A stretch of 64,000 nt of DNA from Neodontobutis hainanensis (GCA_024349245.1 JALDNG010000007.1:2086001-2150000); one strand, 5' to 3'; shown: positions 23,801-36,673, counted from the stretch's first letter. Notes: generated by a model from the letters alone, not told the origin. Translations and numbers: made by a program.

Positions 23801-26800
23801 TGGCAGCATTAATTTTCTTGTGAATACACTTGACTAACACATAATAATCCCAAACACTGCTGGGAGACCACCAAGTAGCAACACGCACACAGCCAGGGGG
23901 ACCACCAAGCGCTGGGGCTGTCAAGACAAGATAAGTGTGCGTATAGCATCAGGGTTTGGTGTACATCCACTAATTCACAACCTTTACAAACATACACTAA
24001 CAACGACACACAGGCCTAGCCCGGACTCTTGGAAAAGCTCTGGCTTATCTTTCGCCACAGATAGCAAAATGGATTAAGAGGCACATTTGGCACGTCCAGA
24101 GAGCTGGACAGATAACCAGAAAAACACTCTAACTGCAATCACCGCTTGACGTGATTTGTGTGTGTATTTGTGTCTATGTAAGATAGAGAAGGGGAGAAAG
24201 AGCATTTTAGCTTGTTGTGTGTGCTTCCCAATTAAAAACCACTGGCCCAATAACTGAGTCTAAAACTGTGTGTCTGGGGGAGTGATGCAGTGCCTGACCC
24301 AGGACTCTGTATGTTAGAAGACATGCATTCATCTTCTAAATGCACACAGCAAGCCCAGACAAAGAGAGTGTGTGAGAGGACGTCCAGCATGTGCGTGATG
24401 TCAGCTGGAGACAGAGAAGGGGAGCCCATCATATCCTGCCTGTGTGCATCTGTCCTACGACACAGCATGTTTGCTGAGTAACCCGCTGCTCATAGATGCC
24501 TACTATGAACATGCGAATGGGAGACGTTCCCTTTAAAAATGACAGCCATGAATTAACATTCCTCCTCATCCCTTTCACACTGTCATGCTTTACTTAAATG
24601 GACTTTTATGGGTGCTTTAAACCATGATAGGATCTTTTCAATAAAATACTTAGTTTTATGACAATCTTGCTCAGTACATAATTGAAGAAGTGTTTTACCT
24701 AAGTTGGATTTAAATGTATCCAGTGCTTCAACTAAGGGGTTTAAGAATGGACAATACGAGAAACACTTTATATATATGTTTAATTTGGGGAGAGTAGTAA
24801 TATTTAATTGAATGGCATTTACGTGCCAAAATTAAATCAACATTCTGCAATTTATAAGACAAAACATTTTTGATATATTGTACAACTGTAATTCAGTTGT
24901 AAATTGTATGTTGCAACAGTGAAGGAGAGATTGTAATCTAAATATAGTAAAAAGTCTATGTATTCAAAGAGAGTCTGGACTTAACACTGGCATGTCTATG
25001 TGTGCCACGGCTTTTGTTGCTACAAGCAATCTTTTTTTCCACCATTTTACATGTTTGCCTACTTATCTGGCTGTCTGTCCTTTTCTTTCTCTGTCTATTA
25101 GAGTCAAATCTCCGTCTTAATGGCCATCTATTGTATGCTACCTCTCCCCCTTCTGCACATGCACACTCCCTACGAGGGGGCCCCTTAACCAGGCTCTCCA
25201 TATGCCTGACCCCCACCTCTTCTTTCCACAACCCCCTTCTCCTCTCCTCATCTCCTGCTCTGTCGCTGCTGCTGTGGCAGCGGCTGCTGCCCCATGCTAC
25301 CATCTGCTACAAGACAACAGAGGGCAAAAAGAGGGAAACCGGGATTGAAAAGGGCTAGAGACACGAGGGATGAAAAAGCAAAGGGTAATGTTGAAAAGGA
25401 GGGATGGACACAAGATAAAGCGTTGAAAAAAAGGGAAAATTGCAGATGTGGACAAAAAAAGAGGTTGTCCGTCTGCTCCCCCCTCTAGACACACAACCTA
25501 ATACACACCACAAAGAGCGTATTTAACCTCCACATACACAGAGACAAGACAGAAGAGGGACAGCTCAGCCTTGCTCTTTAACCCGTTCCTGTCCAGTGAG
25601 CCTGCCTGCATTACACTTGTGGGGTGGCAGGTGATGGCTGGGTTGAGGGAAAAAGGATGTGGTAAAGGGGGGGATGGGGGCGTGATTGAGGGACGAAAGC
25701 TTGAAACTGATCTCAATCAACACTAACACATCCCATCCTCCCCTCCCAAATCCTAAGACCTCAATAGAGACCAGCTTGCTGCCCCTGTCACTATGACAAC
25801 CTCTGCGTCAATCATACTATTGCAGTGGGCTTTCTAAAGGGGATCATGCTGCTGATTGCCTGACATTGTATTGTGGGGTTCAGTTCCTTTCATAGTACTA
25901 AACTCAACTACAATTTTGTCTTTTAAAAACTAACAGCAGGTCATGTACATGTTTAAAGAATACTGTAGATGGCTTGAAGGTGACAAAGCAATAGCATAAG
26001 CCTTTTTTATTTTATTTGACCAAATGTAAATAGACAAATATTTTGACTATGTACAATAAACAATACAGTTGGCTCAGTGATACTCACAAAGCAGACTAAA
26101 AATCTACCAAGAAAAGCTTAAAAATTTGCAGAAATCCTTAATACTTTTAAAATGAAGCTCCAGATACGTCATACACTCACCATGTAGTCCTAAGGACCAA
26201 TTTAATACAAGCTTAAAATATATGCTTGGAAGAAGAAAAGCCAACGCTGATTCCTGAACCCATTTGATTCTGTGACACCTTCACTCATGCTGTGCCTGAC
26301 AAGCTCAGTGACATCAAGATGGTTGTCAGGTTTGGACACACAAGCCACGGTGTAGGTCAACAAACACGGCAAACACCATATTCCCCCAAGGACCTGTCCG
26401 TACACAGAGTGACACACTCCAATGCTGTGGCAGGACTAAAGGGTGTGATAAAGGGGCGTAACCCTAAAAAGCTGATTACACTAGAGAAGAGGAGACAGGA
26501 AAAGGTGCCAGTGTATATGACCACAAATGGAGAGAACAGACACCAGCTGTCACTTGCTTATGTCAACCCTATTCTCAGCTCTTGTGCATATGCGTGTGCA
26601 TGTCACTGTGATCTCAGCTAGCCCTTGCTGGTTTCAATTACACAGCAAACTCTGACCCTACCATGTGTAACCGTGCCTGGGAAGAGGCTATCTTACAGAG
26701 GCTACCTTACAGAGGAAAGTATAGAACATATCTAAAGCCAAACAGTATGGCAACACGCTTTCAGTTGTGTTTCAACTGAATGATATATTGCATACTGTCC

Positions 26801-28016
26801 TACTTTCAGCACCCTACTGGTGAACAACTAAAAGAATGAAATAAGTTCTAAAAGGTAAATTACACTGCACTGATTGGATGACAGAGAATTGTCAGATCAT
26901 CAACAGGGTAAAAATAGGAATCAATATAATGGCAACATGGCAAGGAGCACCGTAACGTAACTTTTCACCCAAAAATGTATTTACTCAAAATCATTTAAAG
27001 GTTCTTAGATGTGAGGTCGGTAGAATCATGCCTATCTCATTGACACAACACTCTCTATCTCAAGAGATTATCTGAGTAACGCACTCTAAGGCACTCATCG
27101 AGGGAGCAGAAATAGACCAATACACTGAACCTCAGCAGAGTCATAGTTGTCAAAAATTTTGCTAAAATTACCCTATTGTTTTACTAGATATGTTTTTTTT
27201 CCTTCAAAAATTGAATAGTCTCTACTTGAAAACAAATGTCTGTGAATATTGTGCCGCTGTTGTAACAAAACAGTCTGTAGGGGGATCTGCGCCCTCTACT
27301 GGCTAAACGTTACACAGCGGCGCTTTAAACAAAGCCTGTGTTCATGTGTTGCACTAGAATTAACTATAAACTATAAATTTTTATAAAAAAATAACTCTTT
27401 GCTGGTTGACACACTACCACTACCTAACCTACAAACCCGATTGTGGAAAAGCCAACCAGATAAGTGGCCGCCATTTTAAACCGTGTGGTACCACTTTGTG
27501 GAAACAGGCCTTAGTGAACAAGAGACATGCTACTTCTGATAAAACAATTCCATGAGAGAGAAGCAAATGGTGACAACTTACCCTTTTCCGAGGCGGTCCT
27601 CGTTCTTCGTCTTTCGGAGCCCGTCCTCCTCCTGCCCCCCCAGATGCTCGCCCCTGACGCACACTTTTGCCTTCTCCCACAGACGGCCTAATGGTCATCC
27701 TGATCTCTGGTGGGCAAATGTAGTTCTTAAGGCGTATTGGGAGCTTTTTAGTACGCTTGGTGGTCTGAATCTTTAACTTTAGACTTCCTTCCTGGAAACT
27801 TGCTTCCTTGATGGAGAACTCCTGCTCTTCCAGAAGGCCCTCCCCCTGCTCCTCTAACCCCTCCCCTTCACTGATTGCACCGTTAATCACATCATCACCA
27901 CGCAACAAACTGACGGATCCAGTTCCTTCCTGGTCATCTTCATTTGGCCCCGGCCTTCTTCCCTGTAACTCCGCCTCTTTGGGTCGGGCCGAGCCAACCA
28001 GTTCCCGTGGCTCCAT
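8366..28016 (-). CDS. setbp1: SET-binding protein 1 (complete coding region, 6 exons)
   Basis: Coding exons in transcript order: 28016-27582, 16091-15706, 15206-13416, 13147-12940, 12860-11798, 8847-8366. All junctions are GT..AG, phases close (0, 2, 2, 0, 1), and the sum of 4365 bases gives 1454 codons plus stop; human SETBP1 has 1596 residues. SETBP1 is a nuclear DNA-binding protein that binds SET and protects it from cleavage, so restraining PP2A, and it also acts in transcription. Seen here: the LEEQEFSIKEA block near residue 62, AT-hooks at about 592-600, 999-1007 and 1346-1354, a further RGRKP motif near 730, the [10 protein letters not shown] degron at about 847-856 inside the SKI-like region, and an HKHKHKHK run near 1129-1140. 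The start ATG is preceded in frame by TAA at 28095-28097. The human proline-repeat tail is missing. Identification by similarity is very secure; the paralogue (a or b) is not determined. Confidence 0.95.
8848..11797 (-). other. setbp1: setbp1 last coding intron (2.95 kb)
   Basis: No exon recognised inside. The notable content is a strongly purine-biased segment on the plus strand at about 10556-10840 (so pyrimidine-rich in the pre-mRNA). The boundaries are set by donor GTAAGA at 11797 and acceptor TTCCCAG ending at 8848. Confidence 0.8.
11798..12860 (-). CDS. setbp1: setbp1 fifth coding exon: AT-hook 2 and His-Lys run
   Basis: Encodes residues 941-1294. It starts VVLKLQQLRVSHRRYTCY, followed by NPYPSIFR-like HPYPSIFRLNFHHFYP, AT-hook KRRRGRPAK (999-1007), a Tyr/Pro-rich segment (GNYYAAPYAMPYAPP), SPFMRPAVPPP, and LHKRKHKHKHKHKDE at about 1128-1142. 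The position of the human HCF1-binding motif (DHYY) reads HHFY here. The C-terminal half is Ser-rich and diverged. It ends in phase 1 with donor GTAAGA. Confidence 0.93.
12940..13147 (-). CDS. setbp1: setbp1 fourth coding exon
   Basis: Encodes residues 871-940, beginning with YSFDLCGFEATEA, which continues the human RRRYSFDFC block directly across an intron. It then has VDNFLTQQEKKQKHHRRKRK and HFLSELEE, matching human VDNFLAHE and QFLADLEE. Acceptor CCTCAG, donor GTTAGA, phase 0. Confidence 0.93.
13416..15206 (-). CDS. setbp1: setbp1 large central exon: AT-hook 1, SKI-like region, degron
   Basis: Encodes residues 274-870. In order: a charged, poorly conserved part; a Ser-Pro repeat tract (about 475-520); the conserved block PITPSSPLYTNTDSLTV with AT-hook KRKRGRPKK (592-600) and QPLLTVETIHEGTSTSP; a second block [20 protein letters not shown] (about 713-731); LQPISALP and WKLSPPRL; then [20 protein letters not shown] (about 837-856). 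DSGIG corresponds to human residues 868-872, whose first four positions form the Schinzel-Giedion and myeloid-neoplasm hotspot, a beta-TrCP degron. All its residues are intact. Donor GTGAGT, phase 2. Confidence 0.95.
15207..15705 (-). other. setbp1: setbp1 intron within the counterpart of human exon 4
   Basis: A 499-bp GT..AG intron (donor GTAATG, acceptor CTCTCCAG), AT-rich, interrupting sequence that is one exon in human as I recall it. It contains a perfect palindromic hairpin at 15431-15460. Confidence 0.85.
15431..15460. repeat. Perfect inverted repeat, 12-bp arms and 6-bp loop
   Basis: Arms TGTTGTGCCTAT and ATAGGCACAACA flank ATAATT. It lies inside a setbp1 intron. It could be the remains of a small foldback element or a chance hairpin in AT-rich DNA; the GC-containing 12-bp perfect arms make chance less likely. 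Confidence 0.85.
15706..16091 (-). CDS. setbp1: setbp1 second coding exon
   Basis: Encodes residues 146-273 plus two bases. It opens with TYERQFRMPEQ, matching AYERPQ at the start of human exon 4, and keeps short matches such as PPKHQ and SEPARELAATNR; otherwise it is Gln/Ser/Thr-rich and weakly conserved. The acceptor is TCCGCAG and the donor GTAATG. In human this sequence is continuous with what is the next exon here. Confidence 0.9.
16092..27581 (-). other. setbp1: setbp1 first coding intron (11.5 kb)
   Basis: No coding exon recognised. The human 54-bp exon that would fall here (18 residues, LLTASDLAAS...) was not found by eye. Contents: a (GT)n run near 17388-17410, a C-run near 17691-17700, a GC-rich patch at about 18730-19370 with mixed polypyrimidine/polypurine blocks, another pyrimidine-then-purine switch at about 25140-25480, and a CTCF-like motif at 27289-27302. 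Isolated open frames (up to about 140 codons) lack splice context or family similarity. Confidence 0.7.
27289..27302 (-). promoter_or_regulatory. CTCF-like motif in setbp1 intron
   Basis: Reads CCAGTAGAGGGCGC on the minus strand, which fits the CTCF core pattern CCASYAGRKGGCRS at every position. Motif match only; occupancy is unknown. Confidence 0.45.
27582..28016 (-). CDS. setbp1: setbp1 first coding exon
   Basis: Encodes residues 1-145, starting MEPRELVGSA. The first 60 residues are acidic and poorly conserved; from LEEQEFSIKEASFQEGSLKL onward (about 62-105, through YICPPEIRMTI) it follows human SETBP1 closely. The exon ends in phase 0 after a basic GPPRKR, with donor GTAAGT, at the same protein position where human coding exon 2 ends (after KKK162). 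Two possible acceptors precede the ATG, at 28061/28060 and 28160/28159. Confidence 0.93.
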
Positions 28017-31000
28017 CCACTCTCCGGCCAGAACCCGTAAAGATGGGGGAAACCTAGGGGCTGCGAGAAACAGTAGTGTAATGGATGGTCCTTTTTAATA
28101 AGTCAGCTACTGAGGTTGGGTTGATTGTCCCACAGGAACACAGCAAAGCCAAGGACAGTCTGCAAAGACAACAGGTAATATGATTAAAAGAGGGTTAACT
28201 ATTTCTTTCAACACAATGGCTTACATTTAGGTACTATCTTTCAGCACAGAACTGCATACTGTCATCAACATCATCCATCACTGCAAGACATGTTGCTACA
28301 CTTTTTATTCACTACACTGTCTTCACAATAACTTTATTTTCTGATAAATAGCCAAATTATTGATTAGGCTTGATTATAAACAAAAGAAATGCTTGCACAT
28401 AAGAAGGTTACAAAAATTAGGTTAAAGTTTTTATTCATTGACATAGGCAACTCAAAATATTTAAACATTGTCATGTGTTCAATCACTAAAAACTGAAATT
28501 TGTTTGGCTACAGTGTTGAAGGCATTATGTGAGGTAAGCCAATATTCAATATTATTGGCTCTAAATAGATCAGTGTGGCCCACAGAAATATCCTGTTTGA
28601 AACCACTGCTATAAAGTACAAATTACCATTAAAGATTGCAGTTAAAATTTTGCCCCAGTAGGTACTTTCTTTTTCATTAACCAGCTGAAGTTAGCCTGAG
28701 GACTGTAAACTGAAAAGTTTTTTTTTTCTGTCCACCAAGGCAGGGAGGGTGGAGGGAATCATGCAGGGGAGAAAGGGAAGGCAGAGGAGAAAAATGGAGG
28801 GAAGGAATCTAAATTCTTTCCCCAGATGTGGTTTACGAGCTGCTCTGGAAAGACACAACGTCTGAACTGTTTTACACACGCATGCAGTGGCATTGCCATA
28901 CACATAGTACATAAAAAAACATGAATAAATACACATGTAAGTGATAATGTTGCTGTCAGATTTCACCTCTACTCTCTCGCTCCCATTAGGAGTTGTGGCA
29001 GCCATTTCTCAAAGGACCAGAGCACATGCAGTCACAGTTATATATTACATGCTCACAGGGATACATAGACACTTAAAGTTACACTATGTTCCTAACACAC
29101 CAGTATAAACAGAAAGCAACCAAAACAAACAGTGGACTACACTTCTCAGCGCAGCTCCAGGGAATCCCATCAGTCAATATGACATGAGGCATGACTGAGC
29201 TGGAAGTGGGGAATGCTGTCCCACATACTGAGCGTTGACTGACACCGTTTATACTGATGTCAACCCAGACTAGACCACGATCTTCACACTTCATGAAGGG
29301 AGTAAACGCTTGCTGCTTCCTCCAGACGTTCAATGACCACATGAGGTTTAAGGCACAAAACCCGTTGTACACTAACAGTTTTCACACTAAGTCCATTGTA
29401 CCAGCTAACGCTACTGTACTAACAGCTGATCCCCATCATAATACCCAACACACTGAACAGCCAATGCTTACAGTGAGATTTGAATAATCATAATCTACAG
29501 CAACATTTTCACAAACCCATCAAATAAACCGCTGATATGAATAGTGCTTTTTTTCAATGTGTGTTTTATAAGGTGATGCTTGGTAATGCACCAGTGTGGT
29601 TGTTAGATAACTCGACAGCTTGTTCCATTTCTTATTCCTCTAAAGTCAGCTTGGTGACTTGTCCTTATGGCATTTGTGAAAGCGACCCTGTCTGTCATGT
29701 GACCAGCGACAATGACAGGAAAAAGAGACAGCTGCCAAAACCAACAGCACACACACTGAAGAACAGCCTTATCTAAAAAACATGACCTCCACTTACTGCA
29801 CTGTTGGTGCTTTGACACTGTATATCAACTACTAGTATCTGTCTATTAGTAGTTTTCTCAAACAGACTGTGTAAAGCACTTAGACGGGTCATGGCTACTC
29901 CTCCCTCCCTGCCCATTGCCCTAAGCTGTGTTAGTGCCCTGTTACTGGCAGACAGTTGGAGAGTTTATGTAAGACTGACCCCTCTTCGGGCCTCTCTTGC
30001 CTGGCTTGAGGCTCACTGTCTCCTCTCCCTCTCTCCATTTTTTGCACACAAGCATACACACCTCAACAAGCGCCAGACAGCAGGATGATTGTGCGAAGCC
30101 AGCCTCAATGCATAAAGCTTCATTATGTTCTCAAAACGGCTAACACTAATTAGACCAGCTCTCTTCAATACCATAAAGTCAGTCCCCGATCTACATTTGA
30201 AGAAGCGACACTATGAAATTATTTGAAATATCCATGGGAATTAAGACGACAACTAATAGCAATAGATTACTCGTGCATATGACAAAGAAGAAGGATACTG
30301 ACAGCGAGAAAAAACAGTGGTGGAACGTGTGAGTGCAACGGGAGAGAAGAGATGGCAGCAGAAACACAACCTTTTAAGGCTGCATACCCAGCAGCCCATT
30401 GCCTGAGGTGGAATCGCAAATAGCTCCTACACACATGCAGCCAGATGCACACACATCCACGAGCTCACCAAAACACCCATGTGATTGGACAATGTGAAAA
30501 GTCTTCTTTCCCTCAATGTAAGAACATAAAGGCATGTACGTGTCAGAGCATCTCACGGATAATGAACATATATGCTTGTTCTTATACTAGCTCTCTATTG
30601 AAAGGGCATCACATAAAACTAATGTTTGATCTTTGATGCAAAATTAAAAATAATGCTTCTTGTCTTGTCCTTCAAAAGTCCACAGGGCACAGATATCTGT
30701 TTTAAAACGCAAAGCTTTTAGTCCTTGCAGAATTTTTACAATGGCCCATCTAAGCCTATTGTGTCTGTATGTGAGTGTCATTATGACTTGTATTAGCAGA
30801 GGACACACCTGTGATGGATGGGCAGCAGACACATGTAAGAACACTCATACACATATGCCATGTGTAATATGGTTGTAATCTAAAATGATGGAGTGGAAGC
30901 TTCCACAAGCATGCACCTTTTAGTGAGCCATATGCCAGGTATCGCACCCTCACCTAACTACCCCGCACATAGAGATGAATATTAAACCATTTAAACTGCT

Positions 31001-32368
31001 GCAGAATCCACAAAATGGCTGTCAGCAAAAACACCTCCCTTGCTCCCCAACTGTCTTCCTCCTTCCCCACACCTCACCAACCTCTGCTCACTTCTATCCC
31101 CTCGCTCTCCCTCCCTTCTGTGTACTCTGCCAAAAGGTGCTCCAGTGCTGATACTCTGTTAAGAGTGCCTGCCAACAGTTAGATTTGTCCTTGGATCTCG
31201 TTCACATTCCCTCCTCCTGCGCTGTGTGATCCTATTTCAACCTGAGGTATCCAGCTCAGAAGGGAGCTACACCTAATCAATTTCTCATGCTTTAATCTAA
31301 AGGTGCTATGGAGCTCTCATTTCCTAATATGAGGTTTATTATAGTTTGCACCACAAAAAGCTGCTGGAGTTTCAACTCTCTAAGACCTGTTAACAAGACA
31401 AGATCAATGGTCCCATCCCATTTCAATCACCTCAATTATCTCCCCACTGCACTTATCAAACATTCATCAGTCAATTACTCTGCAATAACCTGTCATGTTA
31501 TTTGTTTAGCACAGTTCGCCACAACATAATGTCCCATCTTGTATCACGAAACGCCACATTCAATCACTTCCATTTACTTTCTCCAACATGTCTTGCGCAC
31601 ACAGTTTGCCATCACAGCTGTCCACACAGTTTCTGGCTTTCCCTCCTAAGTCATGTACAAATGCTGGTGTAGTGATTTAGAAATACAGCCAGACTGAAGA
31701 GGTAGCCCTGGCATGCAATCAACCAATGGCATGCAAGGTGGACGTCACATTAACATTCAAATGTATTCAAATGTAACAGAAATCCGGTTGATTTTGAAAA
31801 GGAAAAAAATAAAACACACGTGCAGACTGAACTTCCTCTGGCTAACATGTGCAAATGTATTAGAGGAAATAACTCAAAAAATGCCTCATAACAATAAAAT
31901 CCATGATTATGGAATGACCTTGCATCCTTCATTCACTTTTTCTTTCTTTCTTTTATTTCTTTTTTTTTTAATGGTGCCAGTGGAGATGCTTTAAGTGCAC
32001 AAACATCTGGCGTAAAAGTAAAGGAGCACTAGAGTTTATCCACTGCTTGTATAGTGGGCACTTCATCCTATTGACCTCATTGGCTGATTTATCTTATTAA
32101 AAAGGCAATAATGTGTACACACTGAGTAGAAGAGAATGGAGTGAGCTGTCTACATTGGCTACATGTGCCTGGTGGTCCATTTTGGCATGCGACTACAACC
32201 ATTGCAATGAAACTATCACTGATGGTAATAAAATGGTAGGCGCGAAGCAGCAAATCTTGTGGCTGCGCAAAAGGTGAGTCCTCAGCAGATTACAACCCAC
32301 AACATGGCCAAAAAACAGAGAGAAATAATTCAGGTGTGGAATGTGGCCAGTGAAGCGGAGCTACTTAC
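28017..32368 (-). other. setbp1: setbp1 5' UTR intron region (about 4.3 kb)
   Basis: Lies between the first coding exon and the probable non-coding first exon. About 40-145 bases of 5' UTR must belong to the coding exon, depending on which acceptor is used (28061/28060 or 28160/28159). No other exon, RNA gene or transposon recognised; open frames here are short and unsupported. Confidence 0.5.
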
Positions 32369-33160
32369 CCATGTCTAATGTTGTCACACACTCGGCTGGT
32401 ACGTGTAAATATTTTATCAAGATCATTTACAATCCATTTAGAAACATTTTACACAAGCGACAGATGAGATGACAGTCTCCCGGGGAGCTGTCAAACGGTG
32501 CCACAATATATGGAGACAGAAAATACGTAGAAAATGGCGTCAACGGATTTGGAAAAGAAAAGGAGGCAAAAACAAGATTTGCAGGCGAGGTGATGACAAA
32601 ATCAAGGTAGAAGCATGGAGGTGGTGAAAGAAAATCCAATCGGAAACTTGGCTCTTGTGTCCAATTCCTCAGTGAAATGGGATCTTTGAAAGGTCTTGCT
32701 GGTTTGCTGGCGGCACAGTGCCTGATGTCGCGCAGGATAGCTGGTCACTCACAGAACTGCGCAGCACTGAGATCCCTAGCAAATCCGCTACACAGTGGCG
32801 AGAGGAGGAGGAGGAGGAGCAGGGCTATTACTGCAGTCAAAACAAGCACGCATCCGACTACAAGAACAAATCCAGCCGGGAAATGTCAGCGACAGAAGCG
32901 CGCTTTGAGCCTGAGGTCCACAGTGAGACGGAAGGGCTGAAGCTCGCTCTCTCGCCGGCTGCACTGGTCAAGGATTTCTCACTCTCTCCGTCTGTGTATC
33001 TCTCTGCTTTTCTGCTCGATGAATGTCAGGTCCTGGAGCCTGGTGTCTGGTAATGATCTCACCCACCAGACTGAACGCTTATGGCCGAGCAGAGCGAGGC
33101 GAGTAGAAAAGAGGAGAGGAGGAGCGACACCGCCTCCACCTGGCAGCGAGAGGCCCAGCG
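32369..33160 (-). other. setbp1: Probable non-coding first exon(s) of setbp1
   Basis: A strong donor ATGG/GTAAGT reads on the minus strand with the intron starting at 32368. Upstream of it is the only extended GC/CpG-rich segment on this side of the gene (about 32700-33180). The 5' limit is inferred from a TATA-like box at 33183-33189. Another possible donor (TCT/GTGAGTG, near 32750) could shorten the exon. Confidence 0.4.
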
Positions 33161-33182
33161 AGTTTCTGTCCCTCCAGCCTCC

Positions 33183-33189
33183 TCTTATA
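33183..33189 (-). promoter_or_regulatory. setbp1: TATA-like box, candidate setbp1 promoter
   Basis: TATAAGA on the minus strand within a GC-rich segment. It would place transcription start near 33155. Supported by position upstream of the predicted non-coding exon; not tested. Confidence 0.35.
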
Positions 33190-34394
33190 CAGTGCCTGCT
33201 TCAGCTTCTGTATGGAGCCTCTCATTCCTGAGCAACTTCATCACTGAGACACGTCTGAACAATAATCCCTCTATATGTAGCCTACAAGATATCAACCACA
33301 AAACAACAACTGTAATTGAATTAGGCCATACCTACAAAAGAGCAATCAATGTAATGTGTTATATATTCTTTTATGTATTAATATGTGATATGTAATGATT
33401 GTAATGCAAATTAATGTATTGTCATTTTATATTTATATATGATGCTCTTCAAATATAGACTTTATCTAATACAGGGTTGATAAACATTAGCATAATTTTA
33501 TTGTATATACAGCCTACTCTAATAAGAGTGTCATTCAAGCATGTAAAAGTAGGGTAAATGCTGTCACTTTGCTTTCACACTTGTCACAGGAAGTCCAGGT
33601 CTTTCTGTGAGTGGGCCCCAGTACCGGTATCTTAAGTGTAGGTGTGAGTTGGTGCTTTCCCCCCTTGTCAAAAATAGATCACCGTGGAAAACTACATTGG
33701 GTCTATAGGCAGCGATTTCTAAAAGCTACCACAAATACCTCATTGTCAGTTTGGTCTTTATCACAACCCCATGCAAAACTTCATCGTATTGAAAACCTCC
33801 TTTAACATTAACAAGCAATGCAAATGATGTCGCAGTGACCTTTCTCTTTTGGTGTCCCATGGCTCCCAGCTGTTAATGATCCCTTGGTGTGTAACTCTAA
33901 GCACTCAGTAGGAGATATTTGTGATATTTTTTGGCTCCATCACATGTAGACAGTGCTTTTTTTAGTCCTAAAATCAGCAGTTTGGATGTTGCTCTTTTTG
34001 TTTCTCCTGCTGTGACACATTGACTTGACTCACAAAAGAACCATGTGTGTGTGTCCAAGTGTTGATCAGTGTTTTTATAGCCACAGTAAATATATAATTT
34101 TGATTTGTGCATTTCTATTGAAAGCCGGTTATTGTGCAGTCAGTTAAAAGATTGATGATAAATAACACGATGAAGTTTATTAGGAGTCAAGATGATGACA
34201 TGTATTTTAGAGATTTTAACTTAAGACTTGAAAAAAAGCATACTATATTAAAATACCTTTGAATAATAAACCTGTGTCATGTGTGTGTTTATATTGATTT
34301 AGGATGTGTGCAAGAATACAAAGAGACCCCTGAGAGTCAGGTTTCAACAGCTGCTCCCCAACAACCAATCAATCGCAGTGTATCTGTAAACATT

Positions 34395-34454
34395 ACACAC
34401 ACACACACACATGCGCACACACACACACGGACACACACACACACACACACACGG

Positions 34455-34492
<38 letters not shown>

Positions 34493-34552
34493 GCACACGG
34501 ACACACACACACACACACACGGACACACAGAGACACACACACACACGGACAC
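34395..34552. repeat. (CA)n microsatellite with interspersed CGGA units
   Basis: About 158 bp of CA dinucleotides broken at intervals by GG, GCG and ATG. The repeated ACACGGACAC interruptions suggest expansion of a compound unit as well as slippage. Confidence 0.95.
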
Positions 34553-36620
34553 TTACAGACTGCACTCTCTTCTTGTTGCCATGGATACCAGATACAGGCA
34601 GCCAAGAGGGAGCAGTTTTCCAGCTTAAACTGTAAATATTGAATTATGATTGGGAGGAAAGAGACAGCAGTGGAAGGCCTGAATGATCTAAATATCTCCA
34701 TAATCCTCTCATCTGTAGTCACTGCAACAGGAAATCCACTGCATCATGCATGTTCATCAAGTTATACTACATTAAAAAAAGGGAATAATCATTACAGACT
34801 CTGCTGTTTATCTAACGCTCTACTGCAGACTGGCTTCTGTCCTGATTTCAGATTCAATAGAAAAACCCACTTCCTTCAACACTTTTATGTGGCACACTGT
34901 GAAAGTATGAAATCTTAAATGCATGTGAAGAATGCTCTTGTACATTTCAAGTGGGGCCCCAAGAGAAAAAATACTGAAAAGACCACGCAGAACCATTTCA
35001 AATGGTGATTTTAAATTGATGATTCACCCCCTTTGTGAATAATACAGACAGGGAAGTGCACAGAGCTAAGATAATAATGGCATACAAATTTTGAAAACAA
35101 AGCTAGAGCACTTGACTGCTCTGGAAATACGAGCACTTAGACACAACGCACTAACCTTGAGCTGACATTGTGTGCAGAAGAGACTCACGTTTAATCAATG
35201 AAGGGCTTTTCTCAGGGAGTCCACTAATCTCACAGGGCAGTGGAGGGTTCATCAGAACTTAGAGACCCCTGGGACTGACAGAGCTAATGGGGTTAGCTCA
35301 CAGTAAGGGAGACACTCAGAGGTTTGTGTGTAGTGTGCAATGCATGACAGTGAACATGCAGTGTGTGTATTACATTGTTTTCTGAGAGCAGTTGCGTGCT
35401 TGCATACAGATGTGTGCAGTGTCTATGTGAATCACAAGGAGAGAGGCCCATGCTGATAGAGGGAGAAGTTAATGGGACGTGTGACAAGGTTGATTACTGG
35501 GGCCGCAGCGATCTGCCTGGGTTAATGAAGTAAATGACTTCTTGGATAACACACGACTGAGGTGATTTTTAGCTCCTGATACACTCAAATAAACCAAAAT
35601 TGCAGATTCTTCTACCTCATTTACCTTTCAAAGACATCAGTCTCAAACACCCCTTGGTCTTGTGAGTCACTAGACAAGATTTGTTTTATTCCCCCAAGTC
35701 TTCATATGTTAGATCACCCCTAAAATCTTTTAATGAGGTCCAGCAGTGAAAAAGTAATTTGGTTTTGTTGTAATATTAAGGCTCTTGAACATTAATAAAA
35801 AACATTTTATTCAAATAAATGTACTCATAATTTTCATTTTTACCTACAATCCAAGGTTAAATTTAGTTTGTCATGAGTACACATATTAAAAATGGCAAGC
35901 CGAAGATCTCACATACTAAAGTAAACAAAAATTACTTTGGTAACGTTCCATAAATAGTGTAAGCCATCTCTGAAATGCTGTATGGAAAAAACAACACAGA
36001 TGGGAGCTGAGACCTTGACAAATGCAGTTGACTGTTGACTCCCTGCTGTTGTGTTTATATGATATGATATGAGATGACACAGTGCATATCCCCACATTAT
36101 CAAATTGGAGTGTACACTGAGACTCAGATCCAAGGAAAAAGATAGAGAATAAAATGATTCTGACTGAATATATATTAAGTGAAACTCACATTTTGGTTCT
36201 CTAACAATAGTCTACTGAACTGATGATACCATTATGAGGAATGTTTATTGGTTGTACACAAACAGAATAACTTAAGATATTAACTTGATTTTGTTTGTCC
36301 TTCCAGCCTTTACTGACAACTGAAAATAGTAAAGAACAACAGGTGGCGTTAAGAATGCAATTCGCAACTCGGTCAACGCCAAAAGAGTGATATGCATTTG
36401 TGTATTTGTTATTAAGTATGCTGTATTTAATATCATATTCTGCTGTAATTAAATATATGGCATAAATATTTATGAAAACTTTACTGGGAGTTCGGCTCTA
36501 GAGGCACATGTTTTACTTTTTCAGTATTCATTTGTGGTGGTTTTGCCTGAAACTTCACACCTCACACATCCACCCAACAACATCCTGTTGTGTTATAACT
36601 GTGCATGTGGTCAGATACAG

Positions 36621-36621
<1 letters not shown>

Positions 36622-36673
<52 letters not shown>

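Noticed and set aside
34281..34628. His/Thr-rich open frame and the Cys/Val-rich frames opposite
   Set aside because: They are translations of the CA/TG microsatellite in each frame.
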